This document shows, piece by piece, positions 9,201-16,100 of a DNA stretch of 64,000 bases. The DNA is from [Leptolyngbya] sp. JSC-1 (GTDB lineage Bacteria; Cyanobacteriota; Cyanobacteriia; Elainellales; Elainellaceae), in contig KL662191.1 in NCBI GenBank assembly GCA_000733415.1, positions 2,989,015 to 3,053,014 on the forward strand, read 5' to 3'. Both the position numbers and the translations under genes were made by a program. The notes beneath the pieces were generated by a model. It was not told the origin of the DNA. It did not search any database and saw only the letters and a list, made by a program, of their open reading frames with translations. Numbering within the stretch: position 1 is the first letter of the stretch; each line of letters starts with the position of its first letter.

Positions 9201-9986
9201 ATAGAAGCATTCAGAAAGATTGGCGGAGATGTAAACGAAGGTCTCTCCAAGCTAATTTATCAAGCATTAAATTTGGCAAACCTTAAGGTGCGGTGGGAAG
9301 TAACAAAAGCACTGGGAAAAATTGACGCGCCTGAGGTATTACCAGCCCTCATTCAAGCATTGCAAGATGGAGAGCCTTTTGTACGATCGACTGCGGTAAG
9401 CTCATTGAGCAGAATCGGTGCGCACGATGCAAATATACTCAGTGTATGTGGTGTAAATGTATCTGGTTTGGTGGAAGTCTATAGTCAAGTGTTAGAAGTT
9501 GGAGATGATTGTGAGCGCAGGAGTGTAGCAGAAGCCTTAGGTAAACTTGGTGAAACTGCGGCAATTCCAGCCCTCATTCGAGCATTGAAAGATGAAGACT
9601 TCCTCGTGCATCACAATGCAGCAACGGCACTGGGCAATTTCAAAAACGATCGTGCAGCTCATATCCTTCCTGATTTACTCGAACTCATTTCTCAGGGCAA
9701 TCAAGCAGCATTTCGAGCACTAACTGCCATTCAAGCTAACTGCAAATTTTACAACTACGAAATCTACAAATTCTACAACTACGAAATCTACCAGCAGGCG
9801 CAGGCGAAGCGAGAGCAGGGGAAGCAGCAGGCTGATCAAGCCGCACAGCCAAGTATGACAATTGGTTCAGTAGGCGTTCTGAATACAGGGTCTGTGATCA
9901 TTCATGGGAATCAAATCGGCAAACAAATCAAACTCAAAATTTGGCTGCAATGGCTAGGATGGCTGTTGAATAAAGGCAACAGGTGA
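6255..9986 (+). CDS. NACHT NTPase with HEAT-repeat array, putative immune sensor
   Basis: A 1243-residue STAND-type NTPase. A short N-terminal module (residues 1-45, containing YLKSIKIHYQRWWQLYTLTD) precedes the NACHT domain. Walker A is GRPGSGKST at 99-107 and Walker B is LLLLIDGVNELP at 169-180. The sensor-like TTRD is near 203-206. Winged-helix-type sequence follows to about residue 490. A long array of ~31-residue HEAT repeats of the PBS-lyase type (VRxxAAxALGKIG, VPALIQALQD) fills about 500-1150. The tail has a duplicated FYNYEIY heptapeptide, a charged linker and a glycine-rich strand segment, GSVIIHGNQIGKQ. NACHT-HEAT proteins act as ligand-triggered ATPases, and several bacterial NACHT proteins defend against phage. 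This one is the first gene of a tightly packed operon. An antiphage function is inferred from architecture and context, not shown. Confidence 0.9.
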   Translation: MSASNLDFSGYLKSIKIHYQRWWQLYTLTDATGREPLKQMEPASPFDFGLVVQMIQPAGRPQADQQSQEEKEKTERLPVLEGMRKYALDPAVRQVLLVGRPGSGKSTALARLLLEEAHVSSGRIPVLVELRYLDPDRPSVLERIGAFLQNHDLSVEEATIKAALLEGKLLLLIDGVNELPSELARHAIARFRQDYPKTPMIFTTRDISLGGDLGIEKKLEMQPLTEPQMQAFVRAYLPTTRAEAILRQLRARLRELGQTPLLLWMLCEVMQKSPESKLPENLGGVFKGFTQSYKLSAIRKHEVAALKGDVKPLSDRRLWDKALQHLAFVMMQGQTEVEFRVVLRREEAERELQKLFLQERSPSQMSRDCLDDLLNYHLIQSGAGDNLEFRHQLIQEYYAAEALLERLPELSNEELKCNYLNYLKWTEPLALMLPFVGDKTLVQRVIKLALEVDWMLGARLAGEAIPDDLQQQTVGLVNALEIPPWLKVELLKETRSRFAIPALGQFIQDSNDWLVRSWAADALGEIGHPDAVPHLIRALQDEDSSVRRNAADALGKIGHPDTVPNLLQALQDADSGVRQNAADALGKIGIDAVPALIQALQDENSSVRQNAADALGKVGIDAVPALIQALQDENFFVRLYAADALGKVGAPEAVPTLIQVLRNADFDRGGNVVEAWNNIDTREALTYEFTDSDNSVRGCAAEALGMINAPEAAPALLEALQDENFFVRVGAAGALGRIGTLEAVPALTQTLREPNFFVRSEAAQALGKISVPEAVPALIQALRDAEPFVQYYAAEALGAIGVDAVPGLIQTLRDADFFVRCHAAEALGKIGTPEAVEALIQVLKGSDNGQENAEAASSEISMLDDAVLAFTRLLCVSEVLRKSDKLRVRRESIIEILKLLWGVELGIVKASSSIDTPEIVPAFIQRLKDTNSFVQWKAAEALGRIGTPDVVPVLTQALQDAKPFLPTDRSFQDMDCFAFRDMIEAFRKIGGDVNEGLSKLIYQALNLANLKVRWEVTKALGKIDAPEVLPALIQALQDGEPFVRSTAVSSLSRIGAHDANILSVCGVNVSGLVEVYSQVLEVGDDCERRSVAEALGKLGETAAIPALIRALKDEDFLVHHNAATALGNFKNDRAAHILPDLLELISQGNQAAFRALTAIQANCKFYNYEIYKFYNYEIYQQAQAKREQGKQQADQAAQPSMTIGSVGVLNTGSVIIHGNQIGKQIKLKIWLQWLGWLLNKGNR
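7983..8162 (+). repeat. Near-identical 90-bp HEAT-unit duplication
   Basis: Two consecutive 90-bp units (7983-8072 and 8073-8162) within the HEAT array differ at one base over about the first 80 positions. Each encodes one 30-residue HEAT repeat beginning VRQNAADALGK. The near-identity points to very recent unit duplication. Confidence 0.85.
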
Positions 9987-9991
9987 AACCA

Positions 9992-10252
9992 ATGACCAAA
10001 AAACTAACGATTCAAATCCCGGACTTTCTCGAACAGCAGCTCGCGCTAGAGGCGAAAAGGCGCAATCTGCCGCTAGAGGACTTTGTGTTGCAATCCCTCA
10101 CCCAACTGATGTCTACTCTCAATAACGAACCCGATCCAGACGAAACCCCCACCGAAGTCGCGCTGGAAGGGATCCACCAGGGACTACAGGAAGCCTTTAC
10201 AGGACAGACCCTACCACTTTCACAAATGTGGGAAGGGATTGATGCCGATTGA
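9992..10252 (+). CDS. Small antitoxin-like protein, probable ribbon-helix-helix
   Basis: An 86-residue protein beginning MTKKLTIQIPDFLEQQLALEAKRRN. The short N-terminal strand followed by two helices (LPLEDFVLQSLTQLM) is the pattern of CopG/MetJ-like ribbon-helix-helix antitoxins. The acidic C-terminus (DPDETPTEVALEG to MWEGIDAD) would suit toxin binding. I prefer ATG 9992, five bases after the NACHT stop and preceded by AGGTG; a GTG at 9983 overlaps that stop and is possible. The gene overlaps the following toxin-like gene by 11 bp, the normal arrangement for a toxin-antitoxin pair. Its linkage to a NACHT gene is unusual. The fold assignment is by pattern only. Confidence 0.7.
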   Translation: MTKKLTIQIPDFLEQQLALEAKRRNLPLEDFVLQSLTQLMSTLNNEPDPDETPTEVALEGIHQGLQEAFTGQTLPLSQMWEGIDAD

Positions 10253-10616
10253 TCCAACCCCAATTCAAATCGAACTCACGCCTCGGTTCAAACGTGACCT
10301 GCGTGATCTCGCCAAACGCTATCGCCAGATTCGCTCTGATCTCCAGTTGCTGATCGAACGACTTCAAGCCGGTGAATGTCCTGGTGATCAGATCGCTGGC
10401 GTGAATTATACTGTCTTCAAAGTTCGGCTTAAAAATAGCGATATTCAGAAAGGCAAAAGCGGTGGCTATCGCGTCATCTACTACCTCAAAACTGCTGAAC
10501 GGATTATTCTTGCAACTATCTACTCCAAATCGGATCTCTCTGACGTAAACGCTGAGGTCATTGAAACCATCATCAAGCAGTACGAACAGCAAATTCTACC
10601 CCCTGATCACCGCTAA
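10242..10616 (+). CDS. RelE/ParE-family toxin-like protein
   Basis: A 124-residue protein of the RelE/ParE toxin superfamily. Visible family features are IELTPRFKRDLRDLAKRY at the N-terminus, the central VNYTVFKVRLKNSD strand region, KGKSGGYRVIYYLK and ILATIYSKSDLSD near the C-terminus. RelE members cleave mRNA on the ribosome and ParE members poison gyrase; which applies here cannot be said. ATG 10242 is chosen over TTG 10239 because GGAAGGG stands six bases upstream. It overlaps the antitoxin-like gene by 11 bp and its TAA shares a base with the next ATG (TAATG), so the genes should be translationally coupled. Within this operon the toxin could be the effector released by NACHT activation; that is inference. 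Confidence 0.75.
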   Translation: MPIDPTPIQIELTPRFKRDLRDLAKRYRQIRSDLQLLIERLQAGECPGDQIAGVNYTVFKVRLKNSDIQKGKSGGYRVIYYLKTAERIILATIYSKSDLSDVNAEVIETIIKQYEQQILPPDHR

Positions 10617-10990
10617 TGTCTCATTCACCAAGCAACCAACCCATCAACATTCAACAAGGCGGCAACATCAATATCGGCAATGTCACGATTCAGGGTGATC
10701 AGGTCGGCATTCAGCATAACTATGCCCAAGAACAAAGCCTGACCGAAGCCGCCGCCGAAATCCAGCAGCTCTTGACCCAGCTCGCCCAAACCTATCCTAA
10801 TGAAGCCGATTGCCAAGTCGAAGTCGTCAAACGAGAAGCCAAACGTAACCCAACCTTCAAAGCTCGTCTGGTTAGCGCGGCCAAAGCAGGCGGTGTAGAA
10901 GCTGTAAAACAGGTGCTAGACTACGTCTTCAAAAATCCTGTAGCCAGCGTCGTGGCCGAATCGGTGAAGGCGTTTGTGGAAGCCGAGTAG
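10616..10990 (+). CDS. Small protein sharing a beta-strand motif with the NACHT tail
   Basis: A 124-residue protein with two parts. Residues 1-35 are rich in Asn, Gln and Gly and alternate like short beta strands (INIQQGGNINIGNVTIQGDQ). Residues 38-124 are predicted helical, with LTEAAAEIQQLLTQLAQTYP and KAGGVEAVKQVLDYVFKNP. The helical part resembles a domain that I recall at the C-termini of cyanobacterial conflict-system and pentapeptide proteins. The N-terminal segment GNVTIQGDQVGIQ aligns with GSVIIHGNQIGKQ at the end of the NACHT protein in the same operon. That suggests a homotypic contact, making this a candidate adaptor or regulator. It starts on the stop codon of the toxin-like gene. 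The true function is unknown. Confidence 0.7.
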   Translation: MSHSPSNQPINIQQGGNINIGNVTIQGDQVGIQHNYAQEQSLTEAAAEIQQLLTQLAQTYPNEADCQVEVVKREAKRNPTFKARLVSAAKAGGVEAVKQVLDYVFKNPVASVVAESVKAFVEAE

Positions 10991-11114
10991 GTCGATCGCT
11001 TGCTCTTTTGACCAATCAAACTCAATTTCATAGACGGTGTCCAATCTGATCTAAAATAGAACTCCTAGGCAGACTTCACTTCGCTGAGTTTACAAAATAT
11101 TGCACAATCACCGT
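10991..11114. other. Short intergenic stretch after the NACHT operon
   Basis: About 120 bp between the operon end and the decayed zinc permease. I see no gene and no clear hairpin terminator. Confidence 0.3.
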
Positions 11115-11460
11115 TTAGCAACTCGATAAGGCAACACCATTGCCACTCAGTAACCGAGCAGCACAGGCAGGAATCACCACAAACGCACTCACCAGCAATA
11201 CCCCGATCGCCTTAATCGACACTCCCACTACTACAGCACAATAAAAGCTGTGCGATGAGTAGAGACTGAAATACCCCGCGCGATCGCCAACGGTTCATGC
11301 AATGTCAGTAGCATTTGCGTCCGCAAAGTCAATCCAATGAAGACAACACAGATATTCAATCTACCTTTGTACTGTCCGACAAAACTGAGGGTGATAATGA
11401 CGATCGCCAGCGATGATGAATAAATGATGTTGAGTAAGGCATCTGTCCATAACCCTCTTG
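11115..11460 (-). pseudogene. Decayed ZnuB/MntB-type metal ABC permease
   Basis: The reverse strand spells the C-terminal half of an ABC-3 family metal permease. One frame reads ALLNIIYSSSLAIVIITLSF, then LHEPLAIARGISVSTHRTAF and hits TAG. Shifting by one base continues as VVGVSIKAIGVLLVSAFVVI and PACAARLLSGN. The pieces fit the ZnuB pattern of a cytoplasmic DEExARARG loop followed by a helix ending VIPAATARLL. The N-terminal half is absent, replaced at its upstream side by a fragment of the IS5-family transposase at 11481-11530. The gene is dead by truncation plus frameshift. It would have belonged to a zinc or manganese uptake operon normally controlled by Zur or Mur. No neighbouring znuA or znuC is seen. 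Confidence 0.7.
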
Positions 11461-11480
11461 TATCACTCTAGGCAAAGGAA

Positions 11481-11530
11481 AAATACGCTCAACCGGATGA
11501 TCCAGATCGCTAAGCCTGACAGCTATGAGG
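11481..11530 (+). mobile_element. IS5-family transposase 3' fragment (second copy)
   Basis: Fifty bases encode NRMIQIAKPDSYE and are almost identical to the transposase C-terminus of the remnant at 4795-4845. Homology ends abruptly after tatgagg. No inverted repeat remains. It abuts the broken znuB-like gene. Confidence 0.75.
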
Positions 11531-11586
11531 AACTGTCCCTCCTACTCCTTCTGGGCCAACGCATGAAAAACTTGCCCAGATATTGC

Positions 11587-12387
11587 TCACGCTCCCATAC
11601 CCGAATATTGCCGCAGACCGCGTTTCCAGAGCCAGCGATTCAACACCAAGAAGAGAAGAATCCAGCCGATCATGACCAGCAGACCTAAGCCAATATTCAC
11701 AGGTAGGCCAACCAAAATACTGGCCGGAAAGCCAATCATGTAGGGGAACGGCGTAAACAGAACAATTTGACGCACTAAAGGCGGAAACACGTCGAGGGGA
11801 GCGACTAAGCCAGAGAGGAAAAGGTAAAACAAAAACCAGAACTGCTCAATCGCGTAGGCTCGCTCGATCCAAAAGGCAGCCATCGAGAAGGTATATTGAC
11901 TGACGAATCGCAAAATGAACGCTAGAAATACAGCTACTGAAAATAATAGCAGCTGCGTCAGGCTAGGGAGCCAGAAAGCCTGCGGATAGAGCCAAAAGAA
12001 TAGCCCAATTAAAAGAATTGCGAACGGCAAGCGAGCAAAGCGTTCCGCAAAATGAGACGCGAGGTGATGCCAGCCCGGATCCAATGGCTGTAACAAGCGA
12101 AAAGACAATTTACCTTCCACGATTTCGCGCTCAAACTCCCAGATTACCCAAACAACCGTAAACTGCCGGACCAGAAACACTGCCAGAAAATAGCGCACAA
12201 AATCCTCAGGCGATAGACCAAACTGCCCTCCCTGCGCTGCTTTTACCCAAACTCCCATCAAAATCAGCGGCAACGTACCTGAGAGCACCCAAAACAGCAG
12301 CTCGGCCCGATATTCAACTATGTAGGCGTAGTAGACGGTTAGTAGGGTACGGGTAATCCGAGCAATGCGGTGGAAGGCGCGGTTCAT
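11587..12387 (-). CDS. ABC-2 type transporter permease (DUF990-like)
   Basis: A 266-residue inner-membrane protein with about six hydrophobic segments. The N-terminus (YYAYIVEYRAELLFWVLSG) and the region VLFTPFPYMIGFPASILVG resemble the ABC2_membrane_6/DUF990 permeases that pair with an ATPase of the CcmA/YbhF type and export lipids, antibiotics or similar compounds. Its ATG lies inside the last codons of the upstream MerR gene (ATGA overlap at 12384-12387), so the two are co-transcribed and translationally coupled. No ATPase gene is adjacent within the window, and a second permease, common in this family, is also absent nearby. The substrate is unknown. Its 3' end is next to the IS fragment at 11530 but the reading frame looks intact. 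Confidence 0.8.
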   Translation of the reverse strand: MNRAFHRIARITRTLLTVYYAYIVEYRAELLFWVLSGTLPLILMGVWVKAAQGGQFGLSPEDFVRYFLAVFLVRQFTVVWVIWEFEREIVEGKLSFRLLQPLDPGWHHLASHFAERFARLPFAILLIGLFFWLYPQAFWLPSLTQLLLFSVAVFLAFILRFVSQYTFSMAAFWIERAYAIEQFWFLFYLFLSGLVAPLDVFPPLVRQIVLFTPFPYMIGFPASILVGLPVNIGLGLLVMIGWILLFLVLNRWLWKRGLRQYSGMGA

Positions 12388-12815
12388 AGTCTCTGGATGT
12401 TCGGGCAGATGGTTTTTTGGATGCGATCGGCAGCGGGCTGTTCCTGCCAGCCGGAAAGGATGCCTTGCAGTTCCGTTTGCAGAGTTTGTAGGGCGTCAAT
12501 TTGACGGGTGATATCAGCCAGTTTGGCCTCTAGATGCTGCTTGACCTCGCCGCAGGGTAACTCCCCATGATCGTGGACTGCTAGAATTTGCTGAATTTCT
12601 CTCAGGTTAAGACCCAGCGCCTGCGAGCGTTTGATAAAGGCGAGTCGGTTTAAGACTGAGGGACGGAATAGCCGATAGCGCGATTCCGAGCGCTCTACCG
12701 TCGGTGTAAGCAGGCCAATTTCGTCGTAATAGCGAATGGTTTTGATCGGTAGGCCAGTCCTTTCGGCCACCTCACCGATTTTAAGGAGCTTATTGGTCGC
12801 GGCAACACTAGTCAT
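12384..12815 (-). CDS. MerR-family regulator, metal-sensor-like cysteines
   Basis: A 143-residue MerR-type activator. The winged helix-turn-helix is clear at residues 10-75: KIGEVAERTGLPIKTIRYYDEIGLL, then RYRLF and LNRLAFIKRSQALGLNLREI. A dimerisation helix runs through LEAKLADITRQIDALQTLQTEL. Cysteines occur in LPCGEV (residue 95 region) and near the C-terminus in TICPNI, matching the placement of metal ligands in the ZntR/CueR/CadR group. This suggests a thiol-binding metal as signal, but the ligand cannot be named. The gene overlaps the ABC-2 permease start by four bases and the upstream small membrane protein end by eight bases, so the three genes form one operon. The expected target, a spaced -35/-10 palindrome, was not identified. 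Confidence 0.85.
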   Translation of the reverse strand: MTSVAATNKLLKIGEVAERTGLPIKTIRYYDEIGLLTPTVERSESRYRLFRPSVLNRLAFIKRSQALGLNLREIQQILAVHDHGELPCGEVKQHLEAKLADITRQIDALQTLQTELQGILSGWQEQPAADRIQKTICPNIQRL

Positions 12816-13092
12816 GCTTTTCTGATAAACCCAGTAGCGGCAAAGATGGACGAGACGAGCGGGCAGGCAGATAACGCTGGGGGACTGGCTGAGGCAGGGG
12901 CAACTCAGGCCGACGCATCAGTAACCGCCGCAGAGCTATGGCAACCCCAACTGTTGTCAAGCCTAACAGCAGCAGCGAACCGCGTCCGTCCACACCGCCG
13001 ATCACCGCATCCACCAAACCAATCGTCAGCGCGAAGCTAGAGATTGGCTCTTGACGATAGGCCGTTTTCCAAAAACGAGTCAACCTGTTCAT
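12808..13092 (-). CDS. Conserved small membrane protein
   Basis: A 94-residue protein with a basic N-terminus (MNRLTRFWKTAYRQEP) and two hydrophobic stretches, ISSFALTIGLVDAVIGGVD and LLLLGLTTVGVAIALRRLL, followed by a proline- and arginine-rich tail. It looks like a two-helix inner-membrane protein of a type often found in cyanobacteria, without known function. It overlaps the MerR start by eight bases and heads the three-gene operon. Reading-frame quality is good, but there is no diagnostic motif. Confidence 0.6.
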   Translation of the reverse strand: MNRLTRFWKTAYRQEPISSFALTIGLVDAVIGGVDGRGSLLLLGLTTVGVAIALRRLLMRRPELPLPQPVPQRYLPARSSRPSLPLLGLSEKHD

Positions 13093-13183
13093 AAGCCATC
13101 AAGGAGAACAAATCCGCTATGCTCCTACTCTAGCGTGCCAGCAGCGGTCTGCATCGGTGCTGGGGTGCGGGCATTGAGCAGGA

Positions 13184-16100
13184 TTAGCTGGGTAGGGGCA
13201 GGTGGGGTCGTTCGCCAAAATCGGGTAGAACCACTGGATTTTCAGCCAATTGGTTGGTGATAATTTGAATTGCGGTTTCGAGCTGAGTGTCTCGGCCTTG
13301 TGCCCAATCTTGCGGCGTAATCTCGGCTTCAATATCGGGATCGGTGCCATAATTCTCGACTTGCCAGCCCACATCCACGAACCAAAACGAATATTCTGGC
13401 TGAGTAACTCTGCCGTGATCCACTAACGCATGGCGTGGATGGATGCCAATTACGCCTCCCCAAGTGCGCTTGCCGATCAGGGTGCCGAGTTTCATCAGCT
13501 TAAAGCTGTGGCTAAAAATGTCTCCATCGGAAGCAGAATACTCATCGGTGATGGCAACAATCGGACCGGCCACCGAATGGGAAGGATAGGGCTCGGGTTT
13601 CCCCCAGCGGTTAATGTCATACCCCAACCGTGGTCTAGCCAATTTCTCCAGAATGAACTGCGACACATTGCCACCCCGGTTATGGCGCACATCTACAATC
13701 AGTCCAGCTTTGTGGGTTTCGGCGAAATAGTAGCGGTGAAATTCGGCGTAGCCGATCACTCCCATGTCAGGAATATGGATATAGCCGATTTGGCCCTGGG
13801 TCGCTGCCTGCACCTGCCGGTAGTTGCGTTCCACCCATTCCCGGTAGCGGAGTGCGGTTTCACTGCGGAGGGTTTTGACCGTAACGGTACGGGGTGCGGC
13901 GGAACTCTCAGAGGCATTGGCTGCAGCATTGGCTGCAACAAAAGTGAGCGCCACCTCACAGCCCGCCTGATTCACCAGCAGTTCTTGCGGGCTACAGTAG
14001 CGGCTGACGCGCTGCCCACCTACGGCTAAGAGTAAATCCCCTGGCTGCACGTTGACGCCCAACTGGTTCAGGGGCGAGTTCTGCTCGGTCCAGGAATCCC
14101 CCTGGACGATATGTTCCACCCGATAGGCATCGGCATCGGCATCGTAGCGAAAGTCAGCTCCCAGAAAGCCCATGCGGTAGTCTGGCTCTTCTCGGTAGTC
14201 GCCGCCACTTTCATAGGCATGGGACGTGCCCAACTCGCCCTGCATCTCCAGCACCAGATCGGCAAATTCTGAGCGGCAGCCAATCCGATCCAGCAGAGGG
14301 GCATAGCGCTGGTAGACCCGCTGCCAATCCACCCCCGACATATCGGCAGTCCAGAACTGCTCTTGCTGTAAGCGCCACGCTTCTCGGAACATCTGTGGCC
14401 ATTCCTGCTCTGGATTGACGGCCACCCGCACTCGATTCAGATCCAACCAACCACTTTTGCGACCTGGCTCTGTTTCTTTGCGATCCCGGTCTTGAGGAGC
14501 AATCCCGCAGACCCGCAGGCGGTTGCCGGAGCGATAGATTAGGGTCTTCTGATCGCGTCCGATCCGAAAGCTGCTGACATCTGCAGCAATGCGTTCCTGC
14601 TTCTGGGCTTCAAAGTCGTATAGCTCTAGCGACGGTTTTGCTTCTGATTTACCGTTGTTGTATCGCCAGTCCAAACTGCCCTGGACCGGAAAGGTGGTGA
14701 ACAAAACTTTCCCCTCGATGCCGATGATTTGGCCGTAGATGCCTTCGGAGACCGGAAAACCCAGAATGCGGTGCTCGATGCCGTCCCAGTCGATTTGCAG
14801 GGGGTCTGGCGTCTTGGCTTGGTTTTTTTCGGCTTCATCTGAGTTCTCCGTTGCTGGTGTATCCGTTGCTGGTGCATCCGTTGCTTCGCTGGCGGCTGGA
14901 GTCGCGGCTTTAGTCTTGGCACCATTGAGTGGGCGGGGAACCGGCACAAAGGGGGATGGTGTTTCGCGCTGCAGCGAAATCAGAAACGGACGCATTGTTT
15001 TGGGAAAGCTCCAATCGGAGTAAATCCGATCGTGAACCGGGTTGAACTCCCGCATCGACAAAAAGTAGATGAACTTACCGCCGGGGTCAAAAGCCGGATT
15101 CACATCTCGAAACCGGGGCGGGGTTAACACATGCGTCTCACCATCACTGATGCGGCAGAGTTTGATCGAGAAAGTGTGCTGGGTTTCGGCACAGCTATAG
15201 GCAACCCACTGGCCATCCGGCGACCAGGCAAATCCTTGAATTGGCTGAAACTGGCTGCAATCGAGGATGCGGCTGGTTTGAGTGACCAGATCAACCCAGA
15301 TCAGCTCTTGCCGATGGTTAGACAGCACCACCTGATCGGCTACCGGGGAAACGTCTAGCCTGGTGACTCGGCCAATATCGATCTCGATTGGCTGCGGCTC
15401 GGCGGCAAAATCGGGCGTCAGAATTTCTAGCCTTTCGGCTCCGCTGCGGTCCGACACTCCCACGAGTCGCTGCTTATCGTTGAGCCAATGGGTCAGGCGA
15501 TAGCGTCCTGCGTCTGGACGCCCCAGCTGAAACACTGCGCCTTCCCAATTGCCAAAGCAAAAGCTCTTGCCGCGGCTAGTGATCACCACCGAATGGCCCT
15601 CTGGATGCAGATCGTAAGTTTCTAGAAACTCATCGGCTTCAACAAACTTGCGCTGCCGCTGGATGCGGGGGCTGTGAAACTGCACCTCAATTTGGTGCTC
15701 AGCTCCGGTAGCGGGATCAAAACAGAACAGATCGGCTCCAGCGTGGTAAACAATGCGCTGCCCATCCGATGTGGCGTTGCGGGCATAGTATTGGCGCTGC
15801 TGGCTGTGCTGTTGCAGATCCTCACCGGCAGGCGTACAGGAATAGAGATTGCTGATGCCGTCATGATCCGACAGAAAGTAAATCCGCTCCCCGACCCACA
15901 TTGGAGCTGTTAGATTGCCGTTGAGGGCGATGAGCTTTTGAAAGCTGCCGTCACCGCTTGGATCCACCCAAAGCACACCCACTCTGCCGCCGCGATAGCG
16001 CTTCCAGTAGGCTGGTTCGCCCGTATTACGCCCCAAGACCACACCGCCATGGGGACCAAAGGCAACGCTGTGGGCCAATCCGTAGGGCAATGGTTCGGGT

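Noticed and set aside
9983..9991. GTG start of the antitoxin-like gene overlapping the NACHT stop
   Set aside because: ATG 9992 has better spacing to AGGTG and gives the typical RHH N-terminus; the GTG cannot be fully excluded.
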